In this document: in pieces, positions 35,429-44,759 of the stretch
How the letters are laid out: each line of letters opens with the position of its first letter
Position numbering within the stretch: the stretch's first letter is position 1
Assembly (NCBI GenBank): GCA_963704875.1
Contig: CAVPIA010000007.1
Coordinates: 124,001 to 188,000, forward strand
Reading direction: 5' to 3'
Length of the DNA stretch: 64,000 nucleotides
DNA from: CAMYOC01 sp963704875
Lineage (GTDB): Bacteria; Pseudomonadota; Gammaproteobacteria; Steroidobacterales; XN24
Program-made: the position numbers and the translations under genes
Notes under the pieces: model-generated
The model's database searches: none
Told to the model about the DNA's origin: nothing
The model's input: the letters and a program-made list of their open reading frames with translations, nothing else

Positions 35429-36382
35429 GTGTCTGACCTGGCAGCAAGAACCGCGCAATTTTTCCAGCAGCCGCCTCAGCAGATCTGGTTGAAGGCATCT
35501 GCGGTAGCACCGCCCTGGGTGGTGCTGGGTCTCGTTGTGCTCATCGCCTGGCAACTGGCACAGATCATCTGGCTGCTGGTTCCCGCCGGTCCGACAGCGT
35601 CGATCTCCGTGCCGACCGCCGGCACGGCAAGGGGCAATACCCAGACCGGACCCGCAGCAAACATCGAATACATCGTCAATGCACACCTTTTCGGGCGCTT
35701 CGACACCGCGACTGCCGTGGTTGACATGGATCCGGTGGACGCACCAGACACCCGCCTCAATCTGGAGCTGCGCGGGACAATCGCGGCTGAGGACGCGGAT
35801 CAGGCGCTTGCGATCATTGCCGAGAGCAACCGGGACGAAAGCGTCTACGCGATCGGCGACGCCGTGGCTGGAGGCGCCTCACTGCATTCAGTGTATCCGG
35901 ACAAGGTCATTCTGCGACGCGCCGGGCAACTGGAAACCTTGCGTCTGCCAAGAGCGGACGAGTCCGCTGGAACCAAACCCGCGGCCCGACGCAAGGCCAC
36001 AGCGCCAACGCAGGCTGCCAGCATCCGAGAAATCGTTTCCCAGAGCCCGGCCCGGCTGACGGATGTACTCCGTCCACAACCGGTATTCCGGGACGGCCAG
36101 CAACAGGGATACCGGGTCTACCCCGGTCGCGATCGCCAGCGCTTTACCGCGCTCGGTCTGCGCCCCGGCGACCTGATTACCCAGATCAACGGCGTGGCTC
36201 TGGACGACCCGGCCCGGGGCATGGAGATATTCCGCAGTCTTGGCGACGCCAGTCAGGTATCGGTCACGCTGGAGCGCAGCGGGCAAGCTCAGGTTCTTTC
36301 TCTTGATACGTCTCAGCTCAGCGCCGACGACGTTACTGAAAAGCCGGCTCCGCGGAAAAGGGACGACGACGACGATGAATAG
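35429..36382 (+). CDS. gspC: Type II secretion protein GspC
   Basis: 317 aa inner-membrane clamp linking the secretin to the assembly platform. One membrane segment (about residues 27-50), an HR domain (about 75-170; IVNAHLFGRF, LNLELRGTIAA), and a C-terminal PDZ-like domain (GLRPGDLITQINGVALDDPARG). Ends in an acidic tail. GTG 35429 is preceded only by A-rich sequence; no strong ribosome site. First of four gsp genes. Confidence 0.9.
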   Translation: MSDLAARTAQFFQQPPQQIWLKASAVAPPWVVLGLVVLIAWQLAQIIWLLVPAGPTASISVPTAGTARGNTQTGPAANIEYIVNAHLFGRFDTATAVVDMDPVDAPDTRLNLELRGTIAAEDADQALAIIAESNRDESVYAIGDAVAGGASLHSVYPDKVILRRAGQLETLRLPRADESAGTKPAARRKATAPTQAASIREIVSQSPARLTDVLRPQPVFRDGQQQGYRVYPGRDRQRFTALGLRPGDLITQINGVALDDPARGMEIFRSLGDASQVSVTLERSGQAQVLSLDTSQLSADDVTEKPAPRKRDDDDDE

Positions 36383-36454
36383 GGCAACATCGGGTAGCAT
36401 GGGACGATCGGAAGTCAGCGATTCCGGCAATAACAGTGGGTTAGCGGCAAAGCC

Positions 36455-38491
36455 ATGAGAATAATCAGACCACACCGGCAGCGATTAGGTGGCACTCTTG
36501 CCCTGCTGGCTCTGTCAGTTTTTTGCATAAACCCGGTGATCGCCCAGGCGCCGACCATCACGCCGAATTACAAGGACGCTGACATCCGCCAGATCATCGA
36601 AGCGGTCAGCGAAGTCACCGGACAGAATTTCATTATCGATCCCCGGGTCAAGGCGGAAGTGACGATGTTGTCTTCCTCGCCAATGTCACCGGATGCATTT
36701 TACGAAGCATTCCTTTCCATCCTTGAGGTGCACGGCTATGTCGCGGTCCCGGCAGGCGACCTGATCAAGATCGTCCCGGACGCCAACGCTCGTCAGGCAC
36801 CCGGCCGGGACCTCCCCGCGGGACCTATGGGGCGTTCCGATGAACTGGTCACCCAGGTCATCCAGGTTGAAAACGTTGGCGCCGCCCAGTTGGTGCCGAT
36901 CCTGCGTCCGCTGATTCCACAATACGGGCATCTTGCGGCCCACCCGGCATCGAACATGCTGATCATTTCCGATCGTGCAGCCAACGTAGATCGCATGATG
37001 CGCATCGTGCAACGCATCGATCAGGCCGGCGATGAAGAAATTGAAGTGATCCGCCTCGAACATGCCTCGGCCACAGACATCGTCCGTGTTGTGACCTCGC
37101 TGACCCAGGCGGCCAATCGAGGGGATAGCGCTTCAGCACCGATCGGCCTGGTGGCTGACGAACGTACCAACAGCGTGTTGATCAGCGGCGACCGTGCCGG
37201 TCGCTTGCGCACCCGGGCGCTGATCACGCACCTGGACACACCACTTGAGTCCGGTGGCAACACCCAGGTGTTGTACCTGCGCTACGCAGATGCTGAGGAT
37301 CTGGCGACCCGTCTGAAAGAACAGATCAGTCAGCTGGTGCCGGGCGCGGCACCCGCCACGCAGGGCGGCTCACCGGCCTCCCGGCGTAATTCGGATGTAA
37401 CGATCTGGGCCGACCCGGCGACCAACGCGCTGGTCATCACCGCGCCGACCGAGGCAATGCGCACCTTGCGTTCGGTCATCAGCCAGCTGGACATCCGCCG
37501 CGCGCAGGTACTGGTCGAAGCCATCGTTGCCGAAGTCTCCTACAATCGCGCCGCGGAGTTGGGCGTCACCTGGGCCGTTGACGGTAGCCAGGGCGGTAAC
37601 CTGATCGGCCTGACTAATTTCACCAGCGCGCTGAACGTCGCCGATATCGGTGGCGCTGCCCTGGCCGGCGACGACAACAGTCTGGCTGATGTTCTGCGCG
37701 CGATTCCTGATGGTCTGTCGCTGGCCGCAGGTGACTTTTCCGGCAGCACCCGCTGGGCCGCAGTCATAAAGGCGCTGCTGGGCGACGCTACAACGAACGT
37801 ACTGGCCAATTCCTCGCTGATGACGCTGGATAATGAAGAAGCCGAAATTACCGTCGGTCAGCAGGTTCCGTTCGTAACCGGGCAGTTCACCAACACGGGC
37901 GCTGCGCAGGGCTCGGTCAACCCGTTCCAGACCATCCAGCGCGAGGATGTGGGTCTGAAGCTCAAGGTGACGCCACAGATCAACGAAGGCGACGCCATCA
38001 TCCTCGAAATCAACCTGGAGAATTCCAATCTCAGTCGCGCCAACACTGGCGCGGTCGATCTGGTGACCAACGAACGCACGATCTCGCAGAAAGTACTGAT
38101 CGAGGACGGCCAGTTGCTGATCCTCGGCGGGCTGGTAGACGACCAGATTATTGAGATCGATGAAAAAGTGCCGCTGCTGGGTGACATTCCCGGCGTCGGT
38201 AACCTGTTCAAGTCCCGCAGCTCGACCGTGAGCAAACGCACCCTGATGGTGTTCATCCGCCCGGTGATCATCCGTGATCGCGCCCGCGCGACGATCGAAA
38301 CCAATGCCAAATATCGCATCATGCGCGAGATCCAGCTGGGTGAGAGCGAAGACGGCGATGTGCTGTTGATGAAGGGACAAGCCAGACCCACGATTCCGGC
38401 GTTGCCAGAGAATGCTGACGACGTGCCAGACGCCGTTGATGAAGAAGGCATTCCGGCCGAACCCGTGGGCGCACCCCTGGGTCTGGAGTAG
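36455..38491 (+). CDS. gspD: Type II secretion secretin GspD
   Basis: 678 aa outer-membrane secretin. Signal peptide ends near residue 30 (INPVIAQAP). N0 and N1-N3 domains (FIIDPRVKAEVTM, VIQVENVGAAQLVPILRPLIPQ, VRTLEHA-like repeats) lead to the secretin core with VGQQVPFVTGQFTN, VGLKLKVTPQINEGDAIILEI and VPLLGDIPGVGNLFKS. Spacing 72 bp after gspC. Confidence 0.96.
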   Translation: MRIIRPHRQRLGGTLALLALSVFCINPVIAQAPTITPNYKDADIRQIIEAVSEVTGQNFIIDPRVKAEVTMLSSSPMSPDAFYEAFLSILEVHGYVAVPAGDLIKIVPDANARQAPGRDLPAGPMGRSDELVTQVIQVENVGAAQLVPILRPLIPQYGHLAAHPASNMLIISDRAANVDRMMRIVQRIDQAGDEEIEVIRLEHASATDIVRVVTSLTQAANRGDSASAPIGLVADERTNSVLISGDRAGRLRTRALITHLDTPLESGGNTQVLYLRYADAEDLATRLKEQISQLVPGAAPATQGGSPASRRNSDVTIWADPATNALVITAPTEAMRTLRSVISQLDIRRAQVLVEAIVAEVSYNRAAELGVTWAVDGSQGGNLIGLTNFTSALNVADIGGAALAGDDNSLADVLRAIPDGLSLAAGDFSGSTRWAAVIKALLGDATTNVLANSSLMTLDNEEAEITVGQQVPFVTGQFTNTGAAQGSVNPFQTIQREDVGLKLKVTPQINEGDAIILEINLENSNLSRANTGAVDLVTNERTISQKVLIEDGQLLILGGLVDDQIIEIDEKVPLLGDIPGVGNLFKSRSSTVSKRTLMVFIRPVIIRDRARATIETNAKYRIMREIQLGESEDGDVLLMKGQARPTIPALPENADDVPDAVDEEGIPAEPVGAPLGLE

Positions 38492-38494
38492 AGA

Positions 38495-40033
38495 ATGGCC
38501 GGCGAAGCGACAGAAGCGACAGCACAACCGGTCGCGGATTCTCCCGTCCCGCCCGCAACGGAACAGCCGCGGCGATTGCCCTTCTCCTTCGCCAAACGGC
38601 ATGGCGTGCTCGTCTTGAGTCTCGATGCTGAACAGCCGCTGGCGGTGTTTCGCGAAGACGCCCGCCCGTCCAGCATCGCCGAGGTCCGGCGCGTGCTCGG
38701 GCGCAAGCTCAACTGGCGCAAAGTACCGGCGGATGAGTTCGACCAGCTGTTGCAGGAGTCCTACGAAAGCGGCTCCAACAGCGCGATGGAGATGGTCGAG
38801 GGACTGGAGGGCGAGGATGACCTGTTTCGGGTCGCCCAAGAGTTGCCAGAGCCTTCCGATTTGCTCGAAAGCGAAGACGATGCACCCATTATTCGTCTGA
38901 TCAACGCCGTGCTCGGTCAGGCAGTCAAGGAAAATGCGTCGGACATCCACATCGAGCCATTCGAAAACCGTCTGGTCGTGCGTTTCCGTATCGACGGGGT
39001 GCTGCACGAGGTGCTGCAGTCCCGCCGAGCTGTCGCCCCGCTGGTGGTATCACGCATCAAGGTGATGTCGCGTCTGGATATCGCCGAGAAGCGCTTGCCA
39101 CAGGACGGCCGGATTTCCCTGAAGGTCGCGGGACGAGCGGTCGACGTACGGGTATCCACGATCCCGGCCGGTCACGGGGAACGCGTCGTCATGCGTCTGC
39201 TGGACAAACAGGCCGGACGCCTGAAACTCGACAGTCTCGGTATGGCACCGGGCACCGAGCGCATGATCGATGAAGTGATCCGAAAACCGCACGGCATTCT
39301 GCTGGTGACCGGCCCTACCGGATCAGGCAAGACCACATCGCTTTACGCTGCCTTGGCCCGGATCAATGATCGCAGTCGCAATATCATGACCGTCGAGGAC
39401 CCCATCGAGTACTACATCGATGGCATAGGCCAGACCCAGGTCAACACCAAGGTAGACATGACTTTTGCGCGCGGCTTGCGCGCCATCCTGCGTCAGGATC
39501 CTGATGTCGTAATGGTCGGTGAAATACGCGATCTGGAAACTGCGGAAATCGCGGTCCAGGCCAGCCTGACCGGTCACCTGGTGTTGTCCACGCTGCACAC
39601 CAACACCGCGGTGGGCGCGATGGCCCGTCTGCGGGATATGGGGCTGGAGCCATTCCTGCTGTCCTCCAGTATCCTGGGTGTGATGGCGCAGCGTCTGGTC
39701 CGGGTACTGTGTCCGAGCTGCAAGATTGAAGCGCCGCCCAGCGAGACCGAGCGCCGCCTGCTCAATCTGCAGGATGGCGCTCATCCACCTGTTTTCCATG
39801 CCCGCGGCTGCGAGAGCTGCAGCGGCACCGGATATCGCGGCCGTACCGGCATCTACGAGATGGTTATGGTAGATGACGACATGCGCGGCATGATCCATGA
39901 GGGCGCCAGTGAACAGGCGCTGGAACGCCACGCCCGCCAGTTCAGCCCAAGCATCCGCGACGACGGCATCCGCAAGGTTCTCGAAGGGGCGACGACGCTG
40001 GAAGAAGTCGTCAGGGTTACCCAGGAAGCCTGA
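38495..40033 (+). CDS. gspE: Type II secretion ATPase GspE
   Basis: 512 aa cytoplasmic hexameric ATPase driving pseudopilus assembly. N1E-like domain, then Walker A GPTGSGKTT (from residue 273), Asp box EDPIEYY, Walker B VVMVGEIRDLETAEIA, His box, and the zinc tetracysteine CPSC ... CESC typical of GspE. Starts 3 bp after gspD and overlaps gspF by 1 bp. Confidence 0.96.
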   Translation: MAGEATEATAQPVADSPVPPATEQPRRLPFSFAKRHGVLVLSLDAEQPLAVFREDARPSSIAEVRRVLGRKLNWRKVPADEFDQLLQESYESGSNSAMEMVEGLEGEDDLFRVAQELPEPSDLLESEDDAPIIRLINAVLGQAVKENASDIHIEPFENRLVVRFRIDGVLHEVLQSRRAVAPLVVSRIKVMSRLDIAEKRLPQDGRISLKVAGRAVDVRVSTIPAGHGERVVMRLLDKQAGRLKLDSLGMAPGTERMIDEVIRKPHGILLVTGPTGSGKTTSLYAALARINDRSRNIMTVEDPIEYYIDGIGQTQVNTKVDMTFARGLRAILRQDPDVVMVGEIRDLETAEIAVQASLTGHLVLSTLHTNTAVGAMARLRDMGLEPFLLSSSILGVMAQRLVRVLCPSCKIEAPPSETERRLLNLQDGAHPPVFHARGCESCSGTGYRGRTGIYEMVMVDDDMRGMIHEGASEQALERHARQFSPSIRDDGIRKVLEGATTLEEVVRVTQEA

Positions 40034-41247
40034 TGGGCGCGTTTGAATACACGGCCGTCGACAAACGCGGCCGACAAAAACGCGGCGTTCTGGAAGGCGA
40101 CACCGCCCGCATTGTGCGCCAGACACTGCGCGAACGAGGCCTGTTGCCGGTCTCAATTGACGAGGTCACCGAAAAGAACCCATCGGGCGGCGGCGGCCTG
40201 AATCTTCGCCGGGGCATCAGCCCGATGGACCTGGCGCTGGTGACCCGCCAGCTGGCGACACTGGTGCGCTCCAGTATGCCGCTGGAAGAGTCACTATTGG
40301 CGGTAAGTCAGCAGTCGGAAAAGCCGCGCCTGAAGAGTATCTTGCTCGGCGTCCGGTCGCGGGTCATGGAGGGGCATTCTCTGGCTGACGGTCTGGCTGA
40401 GTTCCCACAGGCGTTTCCGGAACTCTATCGGGCAACGGTCGCAGCCGGAGAGCACTCCGGGTTTCTTGATTCGATACTTGAGCGGCTCGCCGATTATGCA
40501 GAGAGCCGCCAGCAATTGCGTCAGCGGATCAGTCACGCAATGATCTATCCGATCATCCTGACGGTGATGGCTTTGCTGATTGTGTCCGGCCTGCTGGTCT
40601 ATGTCGTGCCTCAGGTGGTGGGTGTATTTGAAAACTCAGGTCAGCAGCTGCCGGGGCTGACCGCCGGTCTGATTGCGTTGAGCGATTTTTTGCGCGCCAA
40701 TGGAATCTGGTTGCTGATCGGCGTGGCGCTGTTTGCATTTGCCGTGCGCCGCTTGCTCAAACATCCGGGGCCCCGCCGCCGATATGATTCGGTGTTGTTG
40801 CGACTGCCGATACTGGGCCGCCTGGTTCGCGGCATCAACACCGCACGCTTTACACGCACCCTGAGCATCCTGGCGGCCAGCGGCGTGCCTGTGCTCGACG
40901 CGTTGCGCATATCGGCCGAGGTAATCAACAATATCCCGATGCGTGAAGCGGTCGACGAGACCGCGGTCAGGGTGCGCGAAGGCGCACCGATAGGCGCTTC
41001 GCTGGGTGCAACTCGTCTGTTCCCCCCGATGACCATGCATCTGATCTCCAGCGGTGAGGCCAGTGGCGAACTCGAGACCATGCTGGAGCGCGCCGCGATC
41101 AATCAGGAGCAGGAGGTCGACTCGCTGATTGCGACCTTGCTCAGCGTTATGGAGCCGGTGCTGATATTGCTCATGGGCGCCATCGTACTGGTCATCGTGC
41201 TGGCCATTTTGATGCCGATTTTCGAGCTCAATCAACTGGTCCGTTAA
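40033..41247 (+). CDS. gspF: Type II secretion platform protein GspF
   Basis: 404 aa inner-membrane platform protein. Two T2SSF helical domains (from about 70 and 270), each with the VTRQLATLVRSSMPLEESL or TLSILAASGVPVLDALR signature, and three membrane segments (about 170, 220, 375). The expected pseudopilin genes gspG onward are not next to it, so the rest of the system must be elsewhere. Confidence 0.95.
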   Translation: MGAFEYTAVDKRGRQKRGVLEGDTARIVRQTLRERGLLPVSIDEVTEKNPSGGGGLNLRRGISPMDLALVTRQLATLVRSSMPLEESLLAVSQQSEKPRLKSILLGVRSRVMEGHSLADGLAEFPQAFPELYRATVAAGEHSGFLDSILERLADYAESRQQLRQRISHAMIYPIILTVMALLIVSGLLVYVVPQVVGVFENSGQQLPGLTAGLIALSDFLRANGIWLLIGVALFAFAVRRLLKHPGPRRRYDSVLLRLPILGRLVRGINTARFTRTLSILAASGVPVLDALRISAEVINNIPMREAVDETAVRVREGAPIGASLGATRLFPPMTMHLISSGEASGELETMLERAAINQEQEVDSLIATLLSVMEPVLILLMGAIVLVIVLAILMPIFELNQLVR

Positions 41248-41381
41248 ATCGGATCCACACCCTTTCCGATGTTTGCTGAACCGGGCTACGGTTGCGGTGG
41301 GATGACTTTCGGGCTATATAGCGCGCAGACACCGGATGCAGGCGCTGCGTTTCTTTCATTCAGTCGGACGATTGACAACTT

Positions 41382-41642
41382 ATGGCCAAGGGCTCCAAAA
41401 AAGCGGAACCAGTCGAAGATCTCGACGAGGACCTCGAGGACGAGGACTCGGGCGACGATTTCGATGCGGATCTGGACGACGACGACGACCTGGATGATTC
41501 CGGAGAGCTCGCTGGCGTCGATATGCTGCTCAATTCGAAGGCCACGGATGCTCAGAGCGCTCGTCGCCGGGTGGAGGATTACCTTGAGATGAAACGGGCG
41601 GCGCGTGAGCTCGGTGACCTCGAGGATTTCGATTTCGATTAG
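41382..41642 (+). CDS. Small acidic protein, PA3496-like
   Basis: 86 aa. The middle is a run of Asp/Glu (about residues 11-45) and the C-terminus has RRRVEDYLEMKRAARELGDL, resembling the short PA3496-type proteins of gammaproteobacteria. No signal peptide. Function unknown. It is 134 bp past gspF and ends before convergent dnaE2. Confidence 0.65.
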   Translation: MAKGSKKAEPVEDLDEDLEDEDSGDDFDADLDDDDDLDDSGELAGVDMLLNSKATDAQSARRRVEDYLEMKRAARELGDLEDFDFD

Positions 41643-41684
41643 CCCCGGCCGGGCATCGGTACCGATCGCTGGCATTGCGCCGAG

Positions 41685-44600
41685 TTAGTGGAAGTCGCGC
41701 GATCGCAGTTGCAGCCTTCCCAGCAATACACTTCGATCCCGTAATCGTTCCGCCACCAGATGCAGCACCTCTCCCTGCCGTTGCACACGGCCCGTCACCT
41801 CCAGCAATCGCGATGCCAGTAACGCTCGTCTCTGCTGCTCGGCAACGGTCTTCCAGACGATGACATTGGCGTGACCGGTTTCGTCTTCCAGCGTGACGAA
41901 CGTCACACCACCTGCGGTCCCCGGCCGCTGGCGATTGATCACCAGACCCGCGCAGCGTACCCGGCTACCGTCATCCAGCTGCCAGAGGTCCGATGCGGAA
42001 TGCACTTCTTCGCCCGTCAGCCGTTCTCTGAGCAGGCTCATCGGATGGCGCTCCAGACTCAGGCGCATACTGCGATAGTCCGCAACGATGTCCTGACCTT
42101 CGCTGGGTTGGCGCAATAGCGGCGTGCCTTCGGTCACCTTGCCATCTGCAAACAACGGCAGCGGGGCCTCCACGCCGGCCACGTCCCAGCGCGCGCGATG
42201 ACGGTGTCCGGCCAGACCGCGCAATGCGCCGGCGCTGGCGAGCGCATCCAGGTCTTTCCGATCCAGCCCGGAACGATGCGCCAGATCGCTCACGTCGCGC
42301 CAGTCGCCAGCGCTACGCGCCAGCACCAGATCCCCGCTTCCGGCGCGAGACAGGTCCCTGATCAAGCGCAGACCGAGACGCAGCGCCGGCTCACCGTCCA
42401 GCGCCTTTTCCAGGGTGCAGTCATAATGGCTGTAGCGAACATCCACCGCGCGTATTTCGACGCCGTGACGCGCCGCGTCCTGCACGATCTGCGATGGCGC
42501 ATAGAAACCCATTGGCTGGCTGTTGATCAGCGCGCAGGCGAACGCAGCCGGCTCGTGACGTTTGAGCCATGCGGAGACATAGACCAGCAATGCAAAGCTG
42601 GCCGCATGTGATTCCGGAAACCCGTATTCGCCAAAACCCAGGATCTGGTTGAAAATCTGGCGCGCAAAATGTTCCTCATACCCGCGCGCGCGCATCCCTT
42701 CAATCAGGCGCGCCTCGAACGGCCCCAGACCGCCTTTGCGCCGCCAGGCGGCCATCGCGCGCCGCAAACGATCCGCCTCGCCGGCGGTGAATCCAGCGGC
42801 GACTACCGCCAGCTCCATCACCTGCTCCTGAAAAATCGGCACGCCCAGCGTGCGCTGGAGTACGCCACGTACTTCCTCGCTGGGATAGCTGATCGCCTCC
42901 TCACCATTTCTGCGGCGCAGATAAGGGTGCACCATGTCACCCTGAATCGGTCCGGGGCGGATAATCGCGACCTCTATCACCAGATCGTAGTAACTGCGTG
43001 GACGCAGGCGCGGCAGCATCGCCATCTGCGCTCTCGATTCGATCTGAAACACACCAAGCGTATCGGCACGGCAGATCATGTCGTAGACCGCCGGGTCTTC
43101 CGCCGGCACGCTTGCCAGGCTCAATTGCCGGCCGCGAAAATCATGGATCAAATCGAAGCTACGGCGGATTGCGGAAAGCATCCCCAGACCCAGCACATCG
43201 ACCTTGATCAGGCCCAGGGCATCGAGATCATCCTTGTCCCACTGAATCACCGTGCGCTCTTCCATCGCGGCATTCTCCACCGGCACCAGCTGGTCCAGCG
43301 TACCGGCGGCGATGACAAAGCCACCCACATGTTGCGAAAGATGGCGCGGAAAGCCGACCAGCTGTCTCACCAGCCAGAGCATCCGCGCGATCATCGGATT
43401 CTCCGGATCGAAACCGGCTTCCCGTACACGCGCGTCTTCGACCCGACGACCGTCCCACCACTGCATCGCGCGGGCCAGCTGATCGATCTGCAGTGAATCC
43501 AGGCCCAGAGCCTTGCCCACGTCGCGGATCGCGCTGCGTGGCCGGTAGCTGATCACGGTCGCCGCCAGCGCGGCGCGCTGCCGACCATATTTGCGATAGA
43601 TATACTGGATGACCTCTTCGCGGCGTTCATGTTCGAAGTCGACATCGATATCCGGTGGTTCGTCCCGCTCGCGGGAGATGAAACGCTCAAACAACATGGA
43701 CATGCGCGCCGGATCTACTTCGGTGATGCCCAGACAAAAACACACCGCAGAGTTGGCCGCTGAACCCCGTCCCTGGCACAGGATGTCCTGGCTGCGGGCG
43801 AAGCCGACAATGTCGTGTACAGTCAAAAAATAGGGCTCGTAGCCCAGCTCTTCGATCAGCGCCAGCTCGTAGTCGATCCGCGTACGCACCGCGGCCGACG
43901 CCCCCTCCGGCCAGCGCCGGGCCGCCCCCTGATCCGTCAACTGGCGCAGCCAGCTCGCCGGAGTATGGTTCTCCGGCACCAGTTCTGCCGGATATTCGTA
44001 GCGCAATTCGTCGAGATGAAAATGACAACGCCCGGCGATGCGGAGGCTTTCGGCCAATATGGCTGGCGGATAGATCTTTGCCAGCACATCGCGCGGCCGC
44101 AGATGACGTTCGCCATTGGCGAACAAGGCTTCTCCGACAGCGCCCAACGGTTGACGCAGACGGATCGCGGTCAGCGTATCCTGAAGCGCCCGGCGTTTGC
44201 GCACGTGCATGTGCACATCACCGCACGCCACTAACGGCAGATCCAGCGTCTGGCCCAGCGCCTGCAGGTGCCGCCGGCGTTGCAGCTCATCGCCATCGGC
44301 AAGCGACTCCAGCGCGATCCAGCAACGCCCGGGGAACCGCTCGCCCAGCCACTTGCCCTGCTCTGCCAGGGCCTCAGCGCCCGCCAGCCACAAGGCAAGA
44401 CAGCGATCCAGCGCGCCGGCAAGATCTTCCCGGGTCAGCCGATAGTGACCTTTCGGCGCCTGACGTCGACCGCGTGTGATCAGGCGACACAGCTGACCAT
44501 ATCCCTGTCGGTCCATGGCCAGCAAAACCAGACGCAAACCATCTACCAGCCGGAACTCGCTACCGATAATCAGATGCAACTTGTGTTCACGCGCGGCCTG

Positions 44601-44759
44601 CCAGGCCCGGACCACACCCGCGACCGAACACTCATCGGTGATCGCCAGTGCGCGATAGCCAAGAGCGACGGCCTGCTCGACCAGCTCCTCCGGATGAGAT
44701 GCACCGCGCAGAAAACTGAAATTCGACAGGCAATGGAGTTCCGCATAGTCGGGCGCCAT
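41685..44759 (-). CDS. dnaE2: Error-prone DNA polymerase DnaE2
   Basis: 1024 aa C-family polymerase for translesion synthesis. N-terminal PHP domain (AELHCLSNFSFLRGASHPEELV), palm with PDIDVDFEHERREEVIQYIY, fingers, and a C-terminal OB fold. The long in-frame extension upstream lies inside imuB, so ATG 44759 (MAPDYAELH) is taken as start; it overlaps the imuB stop. Last gene of the lexA operon. Confidence 0.95.
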   Translation of the reverse strand: MAPDYAELHCLSNFSFLRGASHPEELVEQAVALGYRALAITDECSVAGVVRAWQAAREHKLHLIIGSEFRLVDGLRLVLLAMDRQGYGQLCRLITRGRRQAPKGHYRLTREDLAGALDRCLALWLAGAEALAEQGKWLGERFPGRCWIALESLADGDELQRRRHLQALGQTLDLPLVACGDVHMHVRKRRALQDTLTAIRLRQPLGAVGEALFANGERHLRPRDVLAKIYPPAILAESLRIAGRCHFHLDELRYEYPAELVPENHTPASWLRQLTDQGAARRWPEGASAAVRTRIDYELALIEELGYEPYFLTVHDIVGFARSQDILCQGRGSAANSAVCFCLGITEVDPARMSMLFERFISRERDEPPDIDVDFEHERREEVIQYIYRKYGRQRAALAATVISYRPRSAIRDVGKALGLDSLQIDQLARAMQWWDGRRVEDARVREAGFDPENPMIARMLWLVRQLVGFPRHLSQHVGGFVIAAGTLDQLVPVENAAMEERTVIQWDKDDLDALGLIKVDVLGLGMLSAIRRSFDLIHDFRGRQLSLASVPAEDPAVYDMICRADTLGVFQIESRAQMAMLPRLRPRSYYDLVIEVAIIRPGPIQGDMVHPYLRRRNGEEAISYPSEEVRGVLQRTLGVPIFQEQVMELAVVAAGFTAGEADRLRRAMAAWRRKGGLGPFEARLIEGMRARGYEEHFARQIFNQILGFGEYGFPESHAASFALLVYVSAWLKRHEPAAFACALINSQPMGFYAPSQIVQDAARHGVEIRAVDVRYSHYDCTLEKALDGEPALRLGLRLIRDLSRAGSGDLVLARSAGDWRDVSDLAHRSGLDRKDLDALASAGALRGLAGHRHRARWDVAGVEAPLPLFADGKVTEGTPLLRQPSEGQDIVADYRSMRLSLERHPMSLLRERLTGEEVHSASDLWQLDDGSRVRCAGLVINRQRPGTAGGVTFVTLEDETGHANVIVWKTVAEQQRRALLASRLLEVTGRVQRQGEVLHLVAERLRDRSVLLGRLQLRSRDFH

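Noticed and set aside
37370..39007. 545-codon open frame antisense to gspD/gspE
   Set aside because: Shadow of two clear type II secretion genes; composition is His/Gln/Asp-rich with no domain, typical of GC-rich antisense frames.
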